Origin: Paenibacillus polygoni
GTDB lineage: Bacteria > Bacillota > Bacilli > Paenibacillales > Paenibacillaceae
NCBI RefSeq assembly: GCF_030263935.1
Contig: NZ_CP127162.1
Span: 3,729,501 to 3,793,500, forward strand
Direction: 5' to 3'
DNA length: 64,000 nucleotides
In this document: positions 45,541 to 54,820 of the stretch, piece after piece
Position numbering within the stretch: the first letter of the stretch is position 1
Layout of the letters: the number at the start of each line of letters is the position of its first letter
Program-made: the position numbers and the translations under genes
The notes under the pieces: model-generated
The model's database searches: none
What the model saw: only the letters and a program-made list of their open reading frames with translations
What the model was told of the DNA's origin: nothing

Positions 45541-47763
45541 TTTTGGTTTCTTTATTTCTTCCGGATATTCGATTCGAGAATGGAAAATACCCATTACCGC
45601 TTCTTTTAACGTCTTCGCCACAATATCCAGCTCACGCATGGTCAAATCGCAATCATTCAGCTGATGATCATCGAGCCTGCTTTTGATAATCTTCTCAATC
45701 ATCGTTTCTACCTGTTCTACCGTCGGTTTCCGTAAGGAACGAACTGCGGCTTCCACGCTGTCTGCAATTCCTACAATAGCTGCTTCTTTGGACTGAGCTT
45801 TAGGACCTGGATATCTGAAATCTTCTTCCGTAAAATCAGGTTCTACTCCTGCCTCTTCCGCCTGCTTTATCGCCTTTTGATAGAAAAAGTGCAAGAAGGT
45901 TGTTCCATGATGCTGCTCTGCAATATCTCGGATTCGTTTAGGAAGTTTATATTCTTTTTGCATCTCCACACCATCTCTTGCATGAGCGATAATAATGGAC
46001 TTACTCAGCTTAGGATCGAGTGTGTCATGCGGATTCTCCATATTGTTCTGATTCTCGATAAAATAAATCGGCCGTTTTGTTTTTCCAATATCATGATAAT
46101 AAGAGCCCACTCTGCATAAGAGTCCATCTGCGCCGATCGCTTCAGCAGCTGCCTCAGACAAGTTACCTACCATCACACTGTGATGATAAGTTCCCGGTGT
46201 TTCTGTAAGCAGTTTGCGTAATAACGGGTGATTCGGATTCGACAACTCTACGAGCTTCAAAGCGGATAAAATTCCAAATGTAGATTCAAAAAACGGCATG
46301 AGACCAATGGCAAGAATCGCCATCAGAATTCCACCTGCAAAAGCAAAACCTACTCCGTACAGCGCATTCGTACGATCCCAGTCACCATCTCCAAGAATCG
46401 AAAGCATGAAGACCACAAGAGATCCGATCAAAGACACCATAATACCGCTTTTCAGTAAAGTGGAGCGCTGGCTTGCCTTGTCTGTAGCAAAAATAGCAAC
46501 AAAGCTGACAATGACAGTAAATAATCCAAAATTAAAGTCGAAATTTTCGTTTTGCTGCGTATTTAGTATGATACTGGCCACAATCCCAAAAATAATAGCA
46601 GAAATATAGGCCAAAGGTATATCGAGCAGCAGGGTAATTAACATGACGCCAATCCCTACCGGAGCCAAGTATCCAACAAATACTCGACCATCTGTCTGAA
46701 GAAAAGCAACTAAATGCATACTGCCTATCGTAATCACAAATACACATAACAGCATGAGCAGTTGTGCATTATTGTACTTAAATTCTGGATTACTCATTTG
46801 CTGCATGTACATAAGGATGCCTAATGACAAAAACAGCGACAGTAACAATAAACCAAACTGCGGCCAATAATTCACTTCATCACGCAAAAGTTTATTATCC
46901 GAAAGCAGCTTGTACACTTCTTCGGTAATAATTTCCCCTTTGGCTACAAGCGTTTCCCCTTCTTCGATGTACACAGGCGGCGTATTCTCCCGCGCTTTCG
47001 CTTTGGCTTCTTTCGTCGCTTCTTCATCGTAGAATTTATTTGATGTAATCACAAATCGGGTAAGTTCCTGTACCACTTCACGAGAGGTACGATCATTAAG
47101 CGAGCTTGTATTAACCATTTCCGCTACTTTTGCACGTGGAATAGATGCATCCGTAATCTGGTCCACCATAAGCCGAGAGACAAGTTCTCTTGCCACAGGT
47201 TTCATCTCTTTAATCTGATCCGAAGACAATCTGGCTATTTTGATATAAGTCTCTTCTGGAATACGGTAAGACTGACTTTCGGTTACTTTACGAATTTCTT
47301 CAAGCAGCGGATCGGAATAAATACCGGAACTTCGATTATTGTTAATAAAATTCGTTACGGAGTCCCTGAGTCGCTGCGGAATTTCTTGCTTATAGATTTC
47401 AATCTTATCGTCACTTGATATATCATCCTGATTTAAACGGTCAATACGATCAAGTATGGATGTAATTAAACTTTCATTACGTAAAGAGACGTATTGGTAG
47501 ATCGGCTGAACACTTTCAGCCGCCTGTTCCTGTGCGAGCGCGCGTGCTTGATTATCTTGGATCTGCATCGGCGCTTTAATTTCTTTTTCACTACGTGTTC
47601 CCTGCTGAATATCATAACGCTCAGGCAACAGACTCGGAGACAAACTAACATAGAACAGAATGAGCATAAACAAAAACAGAAGATAGCGGGCTCCCCTGCT
47701 ATTCTTCCATCCCATTTTCTTATTCTGAAAAGACTTGTCTTTAGACAATTCCTTAGGGGTCAC
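45535..47763 (-). CDS. pgpH: 7TM-HD family phosphohydrolase, c-di-AMP phosphodiesterase PgpH
   Basis: A 742-residue protein with an N-terminal membrane helix, a ~250-residue extracellular 7TMR-HDED domain, seven membrane helices (about 300-480) and a cytoplasmic HD domain (YHDIGKTKRP near 556; HHGTTFLHFF near 628). PgpH enzymes hydrolyse c-di-AMP to pApA and so control potassium and osmolyte uptake. Starts at GTG. Between phoH and ybeY as yqfF in Bacillus. Confidence 0.95.
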   Translation of the reverse strand: MTPKELSKDKSFQNKKMGWKNSRGARYLLFLFMLILFYVSLSPSLLPERYDIQQGTRSEKEIKAPMQIQDNQARALAQEQAAESVQPIYQYVSLRNESLITSILDRIDRLNQDDISSDDKIEIYKQEIPQRLRDSVTNFINNNRSSGIYSDPLLEEIRKVTESQSYRIPEETYIKIARLSSDQIKEMKPVARELVSRLMVDQITDASIPRAKVAEMVNTSSLNDRTSREVVQELTRFVITSNKFYDEEATKEAKAKARENTPPVYIEEGETLVAKGEIITEEVYKLLSDNKLLRDEVNYWPQFGLLLLSLFLSLGILMYMQQMSNPEFKYNNAQLLMLLCVFVITIGSMHLVAFLQTDGRVFVGYLAPVGIGVMLITLLLDIPLAYISAIIFGIVASIILNTQQNENFDFNFGLFTVIVSFVAIFATDKASQRSTLLKSGIMVSLIGSLVVFMLSILGDGDWDRTNALYGVGFAFAGGILMAILAIGLMPFFESTFGILSALKLVELSNPNHPLLRKLLTETPGTYHHSVMVGNLSEAAAEAIGADGLLCRVGSYYHDIGKTKRPIYFIENQNNMENPHDTLDPKLSKSIIIAHARDGVEMQKEYKLPKRIRDIAEQHHGTTFLHFFYQKAIKQAEEAGVEPDFTEEDFRYPGPKAQSKEAAIVGIADSVEAAVRSLRKPTVEQVETMIEKIIKSRLDDHQLNDCDLTMRELDIVAKTLKEAVMGIFHSRIEYPEEIKKPKS

Positions 47764-47780
47764 CAGGAAACAATCCCTTT

Positions 47781-48752
47781 CTATTCTTGATTTTCTGCAG
47801 CTCGGTCGTAAGCAGTGATGATTTTTTGCACAAGGGTGTGCCTTACCACGTCCGTTTCAGCAAAGTAAACAAATCCAATCTCTTCCACACTCGATAGAAT
47901 TGATTTTGCTTCTATGAGTCCTGATTTCTTACCTCTAGGCAAGTCGATTTGTGTTACATCTCCGGTGATTACCATTTTGGAACCGAAACCGAGACGGGTC
48001 AAAAACATTTTCATCTGTTCCGGTGTGGTATTCTGCGCTTCATCCAAAATAATAAAAGAATCATCCAGTGTACGGCCGCGCATGTACGCCAGTGGTGCAA
48101 TCTCTATGAGACCGCGTTCCAAGGCTTTGGCCGTTTGATCGGGACCCATGACATCATACAGTGCATCATACAGCGGACGCAGATAAGGGTCGACCTTTTC
48201 CTGAAGATCTCCCGGCAGGAAACCGAGATTCTCCCCTGCTTCGACAGCAGGCCGGGTTAATATAATTCTCTTCACAGAGCCTTCTTTTAACGCGGCTACC
48301 GCGAGAACAACAGCAAGATAGGTTTTCCCTGTTCCCGCAGGTCCGATTCCAAATACGATGTCCCGTTTCTTGATGGTTGTAACATAATGTTTCTGCCCAA
48401 TCGTCTTTACACGAATGGGTTTACCGCGAAAGGTAGTTGTAATTTCACCTTTAAATAAGTCAAGCAGCTGATCGGCTCTGAAATCTTTGGCAAGTTCGGT
48501 TGCGTACTGGATATCTCTTTCGGAAAGAATGTATCCATTACGAATTAATTGCAATAATACTTCAAATAGCTGTTCCATTTTCTCAACTTCATTTCCGTCG
48601 CCCCGAATGGTGATTTCGGCTTCACGTGAATCAATCGTCACTGGAATTTCGGACTCCATGAGTTTAAGGAAAGTGTCCTGTGGTCCAAATAGAGATTGTC
48701 CTTCACCTGCGTTCTGAAGAGAGATGCGTATGCTGCGATTATGTTCTGTCAA
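47781..48752 (-). CDS. phoH: PhoH family ATPase
   Basis: A 323-residue PhoH-like NTPase with a short N-terminal KH-like region and a P-loop domain: Walker A GPAGTGKTY (about 137), the LTRPAVEAGENLGFLPGDL stretch and Walker B FIILDEAQN (about 226). A role in RNA processing with YbeY and PgpH is suspected from context. Starts at TTG with AAGGAG upstream. It lacks the PIN domain of its paralogue at 17-18.3 kb. Confidence 0.94.
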   Translation of the reverse strand: MTEHNRSIRISLQNAGEGQSLFGPQDTFLKLMESEIPVTIDSREAEITIRGDGNEVEKMEQLFEVLLQLIRNGYILSERDIQYATELAKDFRADQLLDLFKGEITTTFRGKPIRVKTIGQKHYVTTIKKRDIVFGIGPAGTGKTYLAVVLAVAALKEGSVKRIILTRPAVEAGENLGFLPGDLQEKVDPYLRPLYDALYDVMGPDQTAKALERGLIEIAPLAYMRGRTLDDSFIILDEAQNTTPEQMKMFLTRLGFGSKMVITGDVTQIDLPRGKKSGLIEAKSILSSVEEIGFVYFAETDVVRHTLVQKIITAYDRAAENQE

Positions 48753-48758
48753 ATAATC

Positions 48759-49964
48759 TCATTCTCCTTGATCTTCAACTTGGTTATAAACGAGCGGTAA
48801 TTCCACCGCGATACTTTCTTCTACTTCGAAAAGCACTTTCATATAAACTTTACCATTCTCTTTCTTCTCATGCAAAATTTTTTCGCTAATAATCTTCGTA
48901 CCTTTTCCGTTTTTCGCTAAAATATCATTTCTTGCTGCTTTCAGACCTTGCTCTTTCACAAACTCTTCACCAAGAGACTGCTCTTTATACAATGTTTCAC
49001 GGTCAATTTCCGTCATCCAGCCCACCGGAAGTTTAAAAGAGCGCCATTTCAGCGGGTCCACTTCGGTAATGGTCTCGAATTTGCTGTATGGAGTATCTCC
49101 ATAGCCCCAGAACTGGATTGCTCGATTGCCGAGCACAAGGAAACGACGTTCTTTGGACTCGCCTGTATAAGTGATCTGCTTTTGCAGCAAAGGTACTTCA
49201 ATATTATATTCATGCCAAACCAGCCCCTTTACTTCTCCTTTGGCTACGACACTCTGCGTGTTCTCTTCATCTCCAAGAATACCTGATATAAGTACAGCAC
49301 CCTTCTTGACGCGCATATCCTTCTGAACTACGGGTCTGCCTTGCTCTGCATAAATTTCTGTGATTACTGCATCCGTCTTACTGATCAGGTGTCTTGGACT
49401 CATCAGCGGTTTCTTCTCCGGTTCGTCTGCTTCAACGACCTGTATTGTAACTTTAGTTCCTTCCCGGTTTACCCCGATCCACGAAATTGCAGGGAGCTGC
49501 TTTACCATATCCTTGGCCAGCTCGTCCTGTTCCGGTAACCGAAATGAGAATTGAAAAGGATATAACCCTTCTTTGCGAGCTACTTCCAAAATTTCTTCTT
49601 CTGGTATTTTGATATTCCCTTCTACTTTGACGTCCCATATCAATGATGACATGCCATACAATAAAACGAAGAATAAAATGGCCCCCGTTACAAACAGTTT
49701 CCGTTTCAGTACTCTTGCCATGAAAAAAGGGAGCCCAATACGCTGCTTTACCCGTACCCGGCAGCCTGTCCGTTTTAGAAGCGGGCGAAGCTCAAAGAAA
49801 TCGTTCACCAGAATATTCATACTGGCACTGCGATTACCTATTGCTTTGATCTCCCATACATTCAGTCCATGCTTCGCCATTTCATTAATCATGGCTTCGA
49901 TGTCGCCCCCGAGAAGTACAATATGAACAGTTCCCCTAATATTGGCCAAGCTCGGTGTTCTCAC
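48759..49964 (-). CDS. yqfD: sporulation protein YqfD
   Basis: A 401-residue protein with a cytoplasmic N-terminal part, one membrane helix (about 93-113) and a large extracytoplasmic domain, matching YqfD (stage IV sporulation), a SigE-dependent protein in Bacillus. The GTG start overlaps the yqfC stop as GTGA. Molecular role unknown. Confidence 0.92.
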   Translation of the reverse strand: MRTPSLANIRGTVHIVLLGGDIEAMINEMAKHGLNVWEIKAIGNRSASMNILVNDFFELRPLLKRTGCRVRVKQRIGLPFFMARVLKRKLFVTGAILFFVLLYGMSSLIWDVKVEGNIKIPEEEILEVARKEGLYPFQFSFRLPEQDELAKDMVKQLPAISWIGVNREGTKVTIQVVEADEPEKKPLMSPRHLISKTDAVITEIYAEQGRPVVQKDMRVKKGAVLISGILGDEENTQSVVAKGEVKGLVWHEYNIEVPLLQKQITYTGESKERRFLVLGNRAIQFWGYGDTPYSKFETITEVDPLKWRSFKLPVGWMTEIDRETLYKEQSLGEEFVKEQGLKAARNDILAKNGKGTKIISEKILHEKKENGKVYMKVLFEVEESIAVELPLVYNQVEDQGE

Positions 49965-50254
49965 TTGACATCCTCCGTTCCTATATACTGAATATTTTTA
50001 ATATGGCCTTCTACCGCTACTTCTTCAGGCATAATATTCCGAATGACAAGCTCTGCACCGCTTACCTCAAGACGTCCTACAGACAGGTCGAGTACAAGTT
50101 TATCGTTGGAAAAATGTACAACACCGCGATGGTTCTCTATGTATAATTGCTTACTTCCGATTAGGGTTAGCCTCGGCATGTCAAAAAGAACATCCTGCGG
50201 CAAATCGAGTACTTCGCTGGTCCATTTGCGCAAATTGCGACTGATCCGGGTCAT
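49961..50254 (-). CDS. yqfC: sporulation protein YqfC
   Basis: A 97-residue YabP/YqfC family protein with the conserved pattern DVLFDMPRLTLIGSKQLYIE. It is needed for efficient sporulation in Bacillus. Coupled to yqfD by a 4-bp overlap. A candidate SigE promoter lies 32-60 bp upstream. Confidence 0.93.
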   Translation of the reverse strand: MTRISRNLRKWTSEVLDLPQDVLFDMPRLTLIGSKQLYIENHRGVVHFSNDKLVLDLSVGRLEVSGAELVIRNIMPEEVAVEGHIKNIQYIGTEDVK

Positions 50255-50285
50255 TGAGCTGGTCTTCCCCCTTCCTGTACTCTAA

Positions 50286-50314
50286 TTCATATGCAGGAAA
50301 AGAGAGCTTTATGA
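50286..50314 (-). promoter_or_regulatory. candidate SigE promoter of yqfCD
   Basis: TCATAAA (50314-50308), 14-bp spacer, CATATGAA (50293-50286) on the minus strand. Spacing and -10 fit the SigE consensus (CATACAMT) with mismatches; the operon is SigE-controlled in Bacillus. Confidence 0.45.
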
Positions 50315-50326
50315 GGATTTCATGAC

Positions 50327-50367
50327 AAAAAGCCGCCTTTCTCCATAAAGAGAAAAGACGGCCTTTA
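50327..50367 (-). terminator. intrinsic terminator between floA operon and yqfC
   Basis: GCCGTC..TTCTC / GAGAA..GGCGGC arms and TTTTTG on the minus strand, upstream of yqfC. It insulates yqfC from vegetative transcription. Confidence 0.75.
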
Positions 50368-50379
50368 GGTAAATCAATT

Positions 50380-50901
50380 TTAATACTTATTGCGAGAATG
50401 ATAAGGACGTTTTGCCCGCGGCGGTCCTAATACTTCTGCCCAAATTATCCCTTTACGAATATCAGATGGGTCAGCAAATAACTTTTCCTGTTCATTCGGT
50501 TTCTGAGCAGATTGTGCCCTGGAAGCTGCAGCACGCCGTGCGGCTCTTGCTGCTCTCTCAGACTCTTCTTTTATTCTTTCTAACCGCAGTCTCTCTGCTT
50601 CAAACTGTCTGCGCTGTTGCTCCATCACATCATGCTGAGATAATTCTTCATCGAAAGTATCTTCTGCAGCATTAGGGAAGTGTGAAGAGGGAGAGTCCGC
50701 AGCAGGAGTATCATAAGGATTGTGATACTCTCCATCACGGGAATCAACAGGATCGATAGGAAGTGTAAACTCTCTTGAAGAAGGTCTTTCCGATCTGCCA
50801 TTTCCTCTCGATTTATTCGCTTTATTCAAAAATGAAATGAGCGCAAAGCCAATCACAAATACGAAGTAGATGTTGCTAAATAACCAGTCCAGAAGGTTCA
50901 T
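50380..50901 (-). CDS. unknown membrane-anchored coiled-coil protein downstream of floA
   Basis: A 173-residue protein with an N-terminal membrane helix (about 6-24), a Pro/Ser/Asp-rich linker, a charged Arg/Glu/Ala-rich helix (about 90-140, probable coiled coil) and a C-terminal GIIWAEVLGPPRAKRP segment. It starts 13 bp after floA with a GGTGGTG ribosome-binding site and is closed by a terminator, so it is the third gene of an nfeD-floA unit. In Bacillus this place is held by yqfB, which it does not resemble. Possibly a lipid-domain partner of FloA; no family recognised. Confidence 0.75.
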   Translation of the reverse strand: MNLLDWLFSNIYFVFVIGFALISFLNKANKSRGNGRSERPSSREFTLPIDPVDSRDGEYHNPYDTPAADSPSSHFPNAAEDTFDEELSQHDVMEQQRRQFEAERLRLERIKEESERAARAARRAAASRAQSAQKPNEQEKLFADPSDIRKGIIWAEVLGPPRAKRPYHSRNKY

Positions 50902-50914
50902 CTATTTCACCACC

Positions 50915-51925
50915 TTATCTGTTTTGGTTATGATCATCCTGGTTTCTCTTGCTTTCTTCCGGCTTCGCAATAGCACCGCGCATCTCTGTATCTGCCTCGA
51001 TATTGCGATAGTTCATATAATCCATGACTCCGAGTTGTCCGTTTCGGAAAGCTTCTGCCATCGCGAGCGGCACATCAGACTCTGCTTCTACAACACGTGC
51101 TCTCATCTCAATAACACGCGCTTTCATTTCTTGTTCTTGAGCAACAGCCATCGCACGTCTTTCCTCTGCTTTTGCCTGCGCAATTCGTTTATCTGCTTCT
51201 GCTTGTTCTGTCTGCAGATCAGCCCCGATATTTTTACCAACACTTACATCGGCAATATCAATAGAGAGAATCTCAAATGCAGTACCTGCATCCAGGCCTT
51301 TCTCAAGTACGGTACGAGAGATACGGTCTGGATGCTCAAGTACGTCTTTATGTGAAGCAGAAGCACCGTTCGTACTTACAATCCCTTCGCCTACACGCGC
51401 AATAATGGTTTCTTCACCTGCACCACCGACGAGGCGATCAATATTAGCACGAACTGTTACACGAGCTTTAACTTTCACTTCAATTCCGTCTTTTGCTACC
51501 GCAGAAACGACAGGAGTCTCAATTACTCGTGGGTTAACACTCATTTGAACCGCCTGAAGCACATCACGACCTGCAAGGTCAATCGCTGCAGCACGTTCAA
51601 ATTCAAGTGGAATGTTCGCACGCTGTGCAGCGATCAAGGAGTTAACCACTCGGTCTACGTTACCGCCTGCGAGATAGTGACTTTCCAGTTGGTTGATATT
51701 AAGACCAAGTCCGGCTTTTGTAGCTTTAATGAGCGGGTTTACAATTCGGCTCGGTACAACCCTTCTCAGTCTCATAGCAACGAGGGTAATAATGCTTAAT
51801 CGGACACCGGACGCAAGCGCCGAGATCCAGAGCATTACAGGGAAAAAGCTAAAGAACACACTTAATATGATGACCGCAACAACGGCAATTAACAGAATAG
51901 CTATCCAACCTGATTCAAATACCAT
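50915..51925 (-). CDS. floA: flotillin-like protein FloA
   Basis: A 336-residue SPFH-type protein with two hydrophobic N-terminal segments (about 8-45), the flotillin-like domain and a C-terminal coiled coil rich in Ala/Glu ([20 protein letters not shown] region). FloA organises membrane microdomains with NfeD proteins. GGAGG precedes the ATG. It follows the NfeD gene by about 95 bp. Confidence 0.96.
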   Translation of the reverse strand: MVFESGWIAILLIAVVAVIILSVFFSFFPVMLWISALASGVRLSIITLVAMRLRRVVPSRIVNPLIKATKAGLGLNINQLESHYLAGGNVDRVVNSLIAAQRANIPLEFERAAAIDLAGRDVLQAVQMSVNPRVIETPVVSAVAKDGIEVKVKARVTVRANIDRLVGGAGEETIIARVGEGIVSTNGASASHKDVLEHPDRISRTVLEKGLDAGTAFEILSIDIADVSVGKNIGADLQTEQAEADKRIAQAKAEERRAMAVAQEQEMKARVIEMRARVVEAESDVPLAMAEAFRNGQLGVMDYMNYRNIEADTEMRGAIAKPEESKRNQDDHNQNR

Positions 51926-52020
51926 GTAGTAAATTCCTCCAACAAATTAATTTTTTAAAACAAACTCATGCCATCTTATCTTACAGTTACAGATATTTAA
52001 CAGCAGTTTTTTAACAGCAG

Positions 52021-53397
52021 TTATTTGACGACGTTAAACTCTCTTTCACTTTGTTTCTTCACCACAACACGCGAACCTTCCACCTTGTACACATAAATAG
52101 GTTCGTTTACAAGAATATATTCCCCTTCTGTTACCACATCTACACGCTCTGTCCCAATGACAGCCGTACCCGAAGGGCGAAGCGGAGTCACACTTGTACC
52201 TTCCATTCCAATCAGGTCTTCTCTAGTTCTAACCGAAGAATATCCTCTATCAGCCGTCATGTTATCATTCAGAATAAAACGATTCCATATTCCTCTCTCC
52301 TTGAACACAATGGCGACAATGATCACAAGTGCAATCGCAGCAGCTGCCGCAATCCCTAAGGAAACAAGTGCGGTACTTGTATCGTACGCGGCTCGTACGA
52401 CCCCTGTAATAAGACTTCCGGCACCAAGTACACCCAAAATACCAAAGCTTGGAACAAATAGTTCAGAGATAAGGAGTGCAATCCCGATGATAAATAGGAA
52501 CCACGTTTCTGATCCGCCGATCCCTGCCACATAACTTCCACCGAAATAAAGGACAAAACTCAAGAAACCAACAATACCCGGTACTCCAAATCCAGGAACA
52601 AATAGTTCAATCAGTATTCCAGCGATCCCAATGAATAATAGAATTGTTGAGACAACAGGATGCGTAAGGAAACTCGAAATCTTCTCAAATGTCGTCTGTT
52701 CCATCGTATAGATTTGATCCGGCGAGTAATTTAGCCATGCAGCTACTTCGGCAGGCGATGAGACGATTTTGTCAGCATAACCCACTTCGAGCGCTTCCTT
52801 CGCTGTTAGAGAGATCACTTCGCCTTTTTCTTTGGTTCTACTAATTTCAGGCATTTCAACAACCATATTCAGATCGGTCATCCCGCCTGCAATCTCTTTT
52901 TTACGATCATTCTTTTCAGCTGCCGCCTGCATGTTTGACTTCCAGGTAGCTACGAGTTTGGGATCATCAATATAATTATTGCTCCCATCAACCAAAGCTG
53001 CCGCACCAATCGTACTTGCCGGAGACATTGCAATATAATCCGAGACTAAAGCAATATAACTGCCTGCTGAGGCTGCATCTCCGTTAATAAAAGCTACGGT
53101 AGGAATCTCACTTGCCTGAATCATATCTCCAATTTCTTTTGTCGTTGCAACGAGTCCGCCAGGCGTATTAATCTGAAGAACAATCAGGCCTGCCTGTATT
53201 TCTTCCGCTTCCTTGAACCCGCGTTCCATGAATTTTTGAAGCCCGCGTTCAATAGGCTGATCTACAGGAATGACATATACCGCACCATCTTTCGCAGCAG
53301 CCTGAATTCCCTGTGGTTGAACAAAAGCAGAGACGAGAGTAACAAAGAAAGCGATTAAAATAACAACCGGAAATTTCCAATTTTTGATTTTATTCAT
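52021..53397 (-). CDS. NfeD-family membrane serine protease (YqeZ-like, long form)
   Basis: A ~458-residue protein with a signal peptide, a ClpP-class protease domain (INTPGG near 78 and GDAASAGSYIAL near 105, with nucleophile Ser), four to six central membrane helices (about 230-390) and a C-terminal OB-fold NfeDC domain (about 400-455). Partner of FloA in membrane microdomains; homologues cleave hydrophobic segments of stomatin-like proteins. The ATG at 53397 is preferred because GGGAGG precedes it. Confidence 0.93.
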   Translation of the reverse strand: MNKIKNWKFPVVILIAFFVTLVSAFVQPQGIQAAAKDGAVYVIPVDQPIERGLQKFMERGFKEAEEIQAGLIVLQINTPGGLVATTKEIGDMIQASEIPTVAFINGDAASAGSYIALVSDYIAMSPASTIGAAALVDGSNNYIDDPKLVATWKSNMQAAAEKNDRKKEIAGGMTDLNMVVEMPEISRTKEKGEVISLTAKEALEVGYADKIVSSPAEVAAWLNYSPDQIYTMEQTTFEKISSFLTHPVVSTILLFIGIAGILIELFVPGFGVPGIVGFLSFVLYFGGSYVAGIGGSETWFLFIIGIALLISELFVPSFGILGVLGAGSLITGVVRAAYDTSTALVSLGIAAAAAIALVIIVAIVFKERGIWNRFILNDNMTADRGYSSVRTREDLIGMEGTSVTPLRPSGTAVIGTERVDVVTEGEYILVNEPIYVYKVEGSRVVVKKQSEREFNVVK

Positions 53398-53480
53398 TAT
53401 TTGTTGTACCTCCCTTCTATACCATCCTATAATACCCAACACATAATGTATATTACGTATGTAAACCATTTACGTTTCAA

Positions 53481-53516
53481 AAAAGAAAAAACACTCCCTG
53501 AGTTAGGGAGTGTTTA
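53481..53516 (-). terminator. intrinsic terminator after yqeY
   Basis: AAACACTCCCT / AGGGAGTGTTT stem with a 6-7-base loop and a T-rich tail on the minus strand. Confidence 0.85.
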
Positions 53517-53524
53517 CGGTTATG

Positions 53525-53968
53525 TTATTGCAGAAATTGTTGAACTGCTTGGCTCACCAGCTTGCCATCTGCTTTGCCTTTTACTTTCGGCATCAGGGCT
53601 GACATGACTTTCCCCATCTCGGCTTTCGAAGAAGCACCGGTTTCCTGGATGGTCTGCTGTACAATGACTTTAATTTCTTCTTCGCTAAGCTGTGCGGGAA
53701 GGTACTGACTGATTATATCAATTTCCGCTTTGGCATTCTCCGCAAGTTCTGTGCGACCCGCTTTATCAAATTCTTGGAGGGCATCTTTGCGCTGTTTGAT
53801 TTCACGACTGAGGATATCAAGCACTTCGTTGTCATCCAAAGGTCTTTTCAAATCTATTTCAAGATTCTTAATCGTCGAACGAACCAATCGAATGGTGGAG
53901 AGTTTGAACTTGTCCTTACTCTTCATCGCTTGCTTCATATCTTCGTTCAATCGTTCGCTAAGATTCAT
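53525..53968 (-). CDS. yqeY: GatB/YqeY domain protein
   Basis: A 147-residue helical protein of the YqeY family (tRNA-binding GatB-tail-like domain), with LREIKQRKDAL-type helices, SQYLPAQLSEEEI (about 88) and the C-terminal GKADGKLVSQAVQQ. Function unknown, possibly tRNA related. Directly downstream of rpsU, as in Bacillus. Confidence 0.94.
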   Translation of the reverse strand: MNLSERLNEDMKQAMKSKDKFKLSTIRLVRSTIKNLEIDLKRPLDDNEVLDILSREIKQRKDALQEFDKAGRTELAENAKAEIDIISQYLPAQLSEEEIKVIVQQTIQETGASSKAEMGKVMSALMPKVKGKADGKLVSQAVQQFLQ

Positions 53969-53983
53969 GTTGTTATAATCCTC

Positions 53984-54157
53984 CTAAAACTTTCTCTTAC
54001 GAGCAGCCTCGGACTTTTTCTTACGCTTTACGCTTGGCTTTTCATAATGCTTACGTTTCTTCACCTCAGCCAAAACACCATCTTTAGCGATAGAGCGTTT
54101 AAAGCGACGAAGTGCAGCATCAATAGTCTCGTTTTTACGAACTTTAGTTTCAGACAC
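53984..54157 (-). CDS. rpsU: 30S ribosomal protein S21
   Basis: A 57-residue basic protein ([20 protein letters not shown] start, [20 protein letters not shown] end), the standard S21 sequence and length. The GTG at 54157 follows GGAGGG; a longer reading to 54202 is not supported. Has its own strong promoter. Confidence 0.97.
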   Translation of the reverse strand: MSETKVRKNETIDAALRRFKRSIAKDGVLAEVKKRKHYEKPSVKRKKKSEAARKRKF

Positions 54158-54217
54158 CAGTTTTCCCTCCCTCCGACCAGACCGTCCAAGAGCATATAAC
54201 ACGGTTCATCAAACTTA

Positions 54218-54247
54218 ATTATAGGTGAAAATTCGTTAACGTGTCAA
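54218..54247 (-). promoter_or_regulatory. sigma-A promoter of rpsU
   Basis: TTGACA (54247-54242), 18-bp spacer, TATAAT (54223-54218) on the minus strand: full consensus hexamers, 60 bp before the GTG. Confidence 0.85.
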
Positions 54248-54301
54248 CCTATATACCAATATCGTTTAAAAACAAGGTTTTTATTCGCTTGATCTACGAA
54301 T

Positions 54302-54661
54302 TTAACTGTGAGAATTGGAAATTCCAGTGAGTGCACCAAGACGCGCTCCGCCTAGCACATGGTAATGAAGATGATGGACAGTTTGTTCTCCATCTTTCCC
54401 GCAATTATTAATTAAACGATACCCAGATTCTGCAATTCCAAGCTGTTTAGCAGCTTCTTGTGCAGCCTTGTGGATCTCAGCAACGAGTCCAAAGTCTTCT
54501 CCCGCCACTTCATTCATGGAAGCAATATGCTTTTTCGGAATAACCAAAACATGTACTGGAGCAGCCGGCTGTATATCATGAAATACAACCACATGTTCAT
54601 TCTCAAGCACCTTATTAGAAGGAATGCTGCCCTCTACAATTTTGCAAAATAAACAATCCAT
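54302..54661 (-). CDS. HIT family (histidine triad) nucleotide-binding protein
   Basis: A ~119-residue Hint-type hydrolase with CLFCKIVEGSIPSNKV at the N terminus and the histidine triad VHHLHYHVLGG near the C terminus. It probably hydrolyses adenosine phosphoramidates. The ATG at 54661 is preferred (GGAGG 7 bases upstream). Upstream of rpsU, a common arrangement. Confidence 0.95.
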   Translation of the reverse strand: MDCLFCKIVEGSIPSNKVLENEHVVVFHDIQPAAPVHVLVIPKKHIASMNEVAGEDFGLVAEIHKAAQEAAKQLGIAESGYRLINNCGKDGEQTVHHLHYHVLGGARLGALTGISNSHS

Positions 54662-54775
54662 TTTCATTCCTCCTTTTTTATCACACAAAGTATGTGAATC
54701 AATTTCATAACTTATTAAGTACCATAATTTTATCATAACGGATTATAAAACCATTCGCCAGTTGAAGAGGAGCAT

Positions 54776-54810
54776 AAAAATGCCCCTTCCATAAAGAAAG
54801 AGGCATTTTT
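54776..54810 (-). terminator. intrinsic terminator after Gly/Tyr-rich gene
   Basis: AAAAATGCC..CTT / AAG..GGCATTTTT with a short loop on the minus strand, just after the stop. Confidence 0.75.
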
Positions 54811-54820
54811 ACGAATTCAC

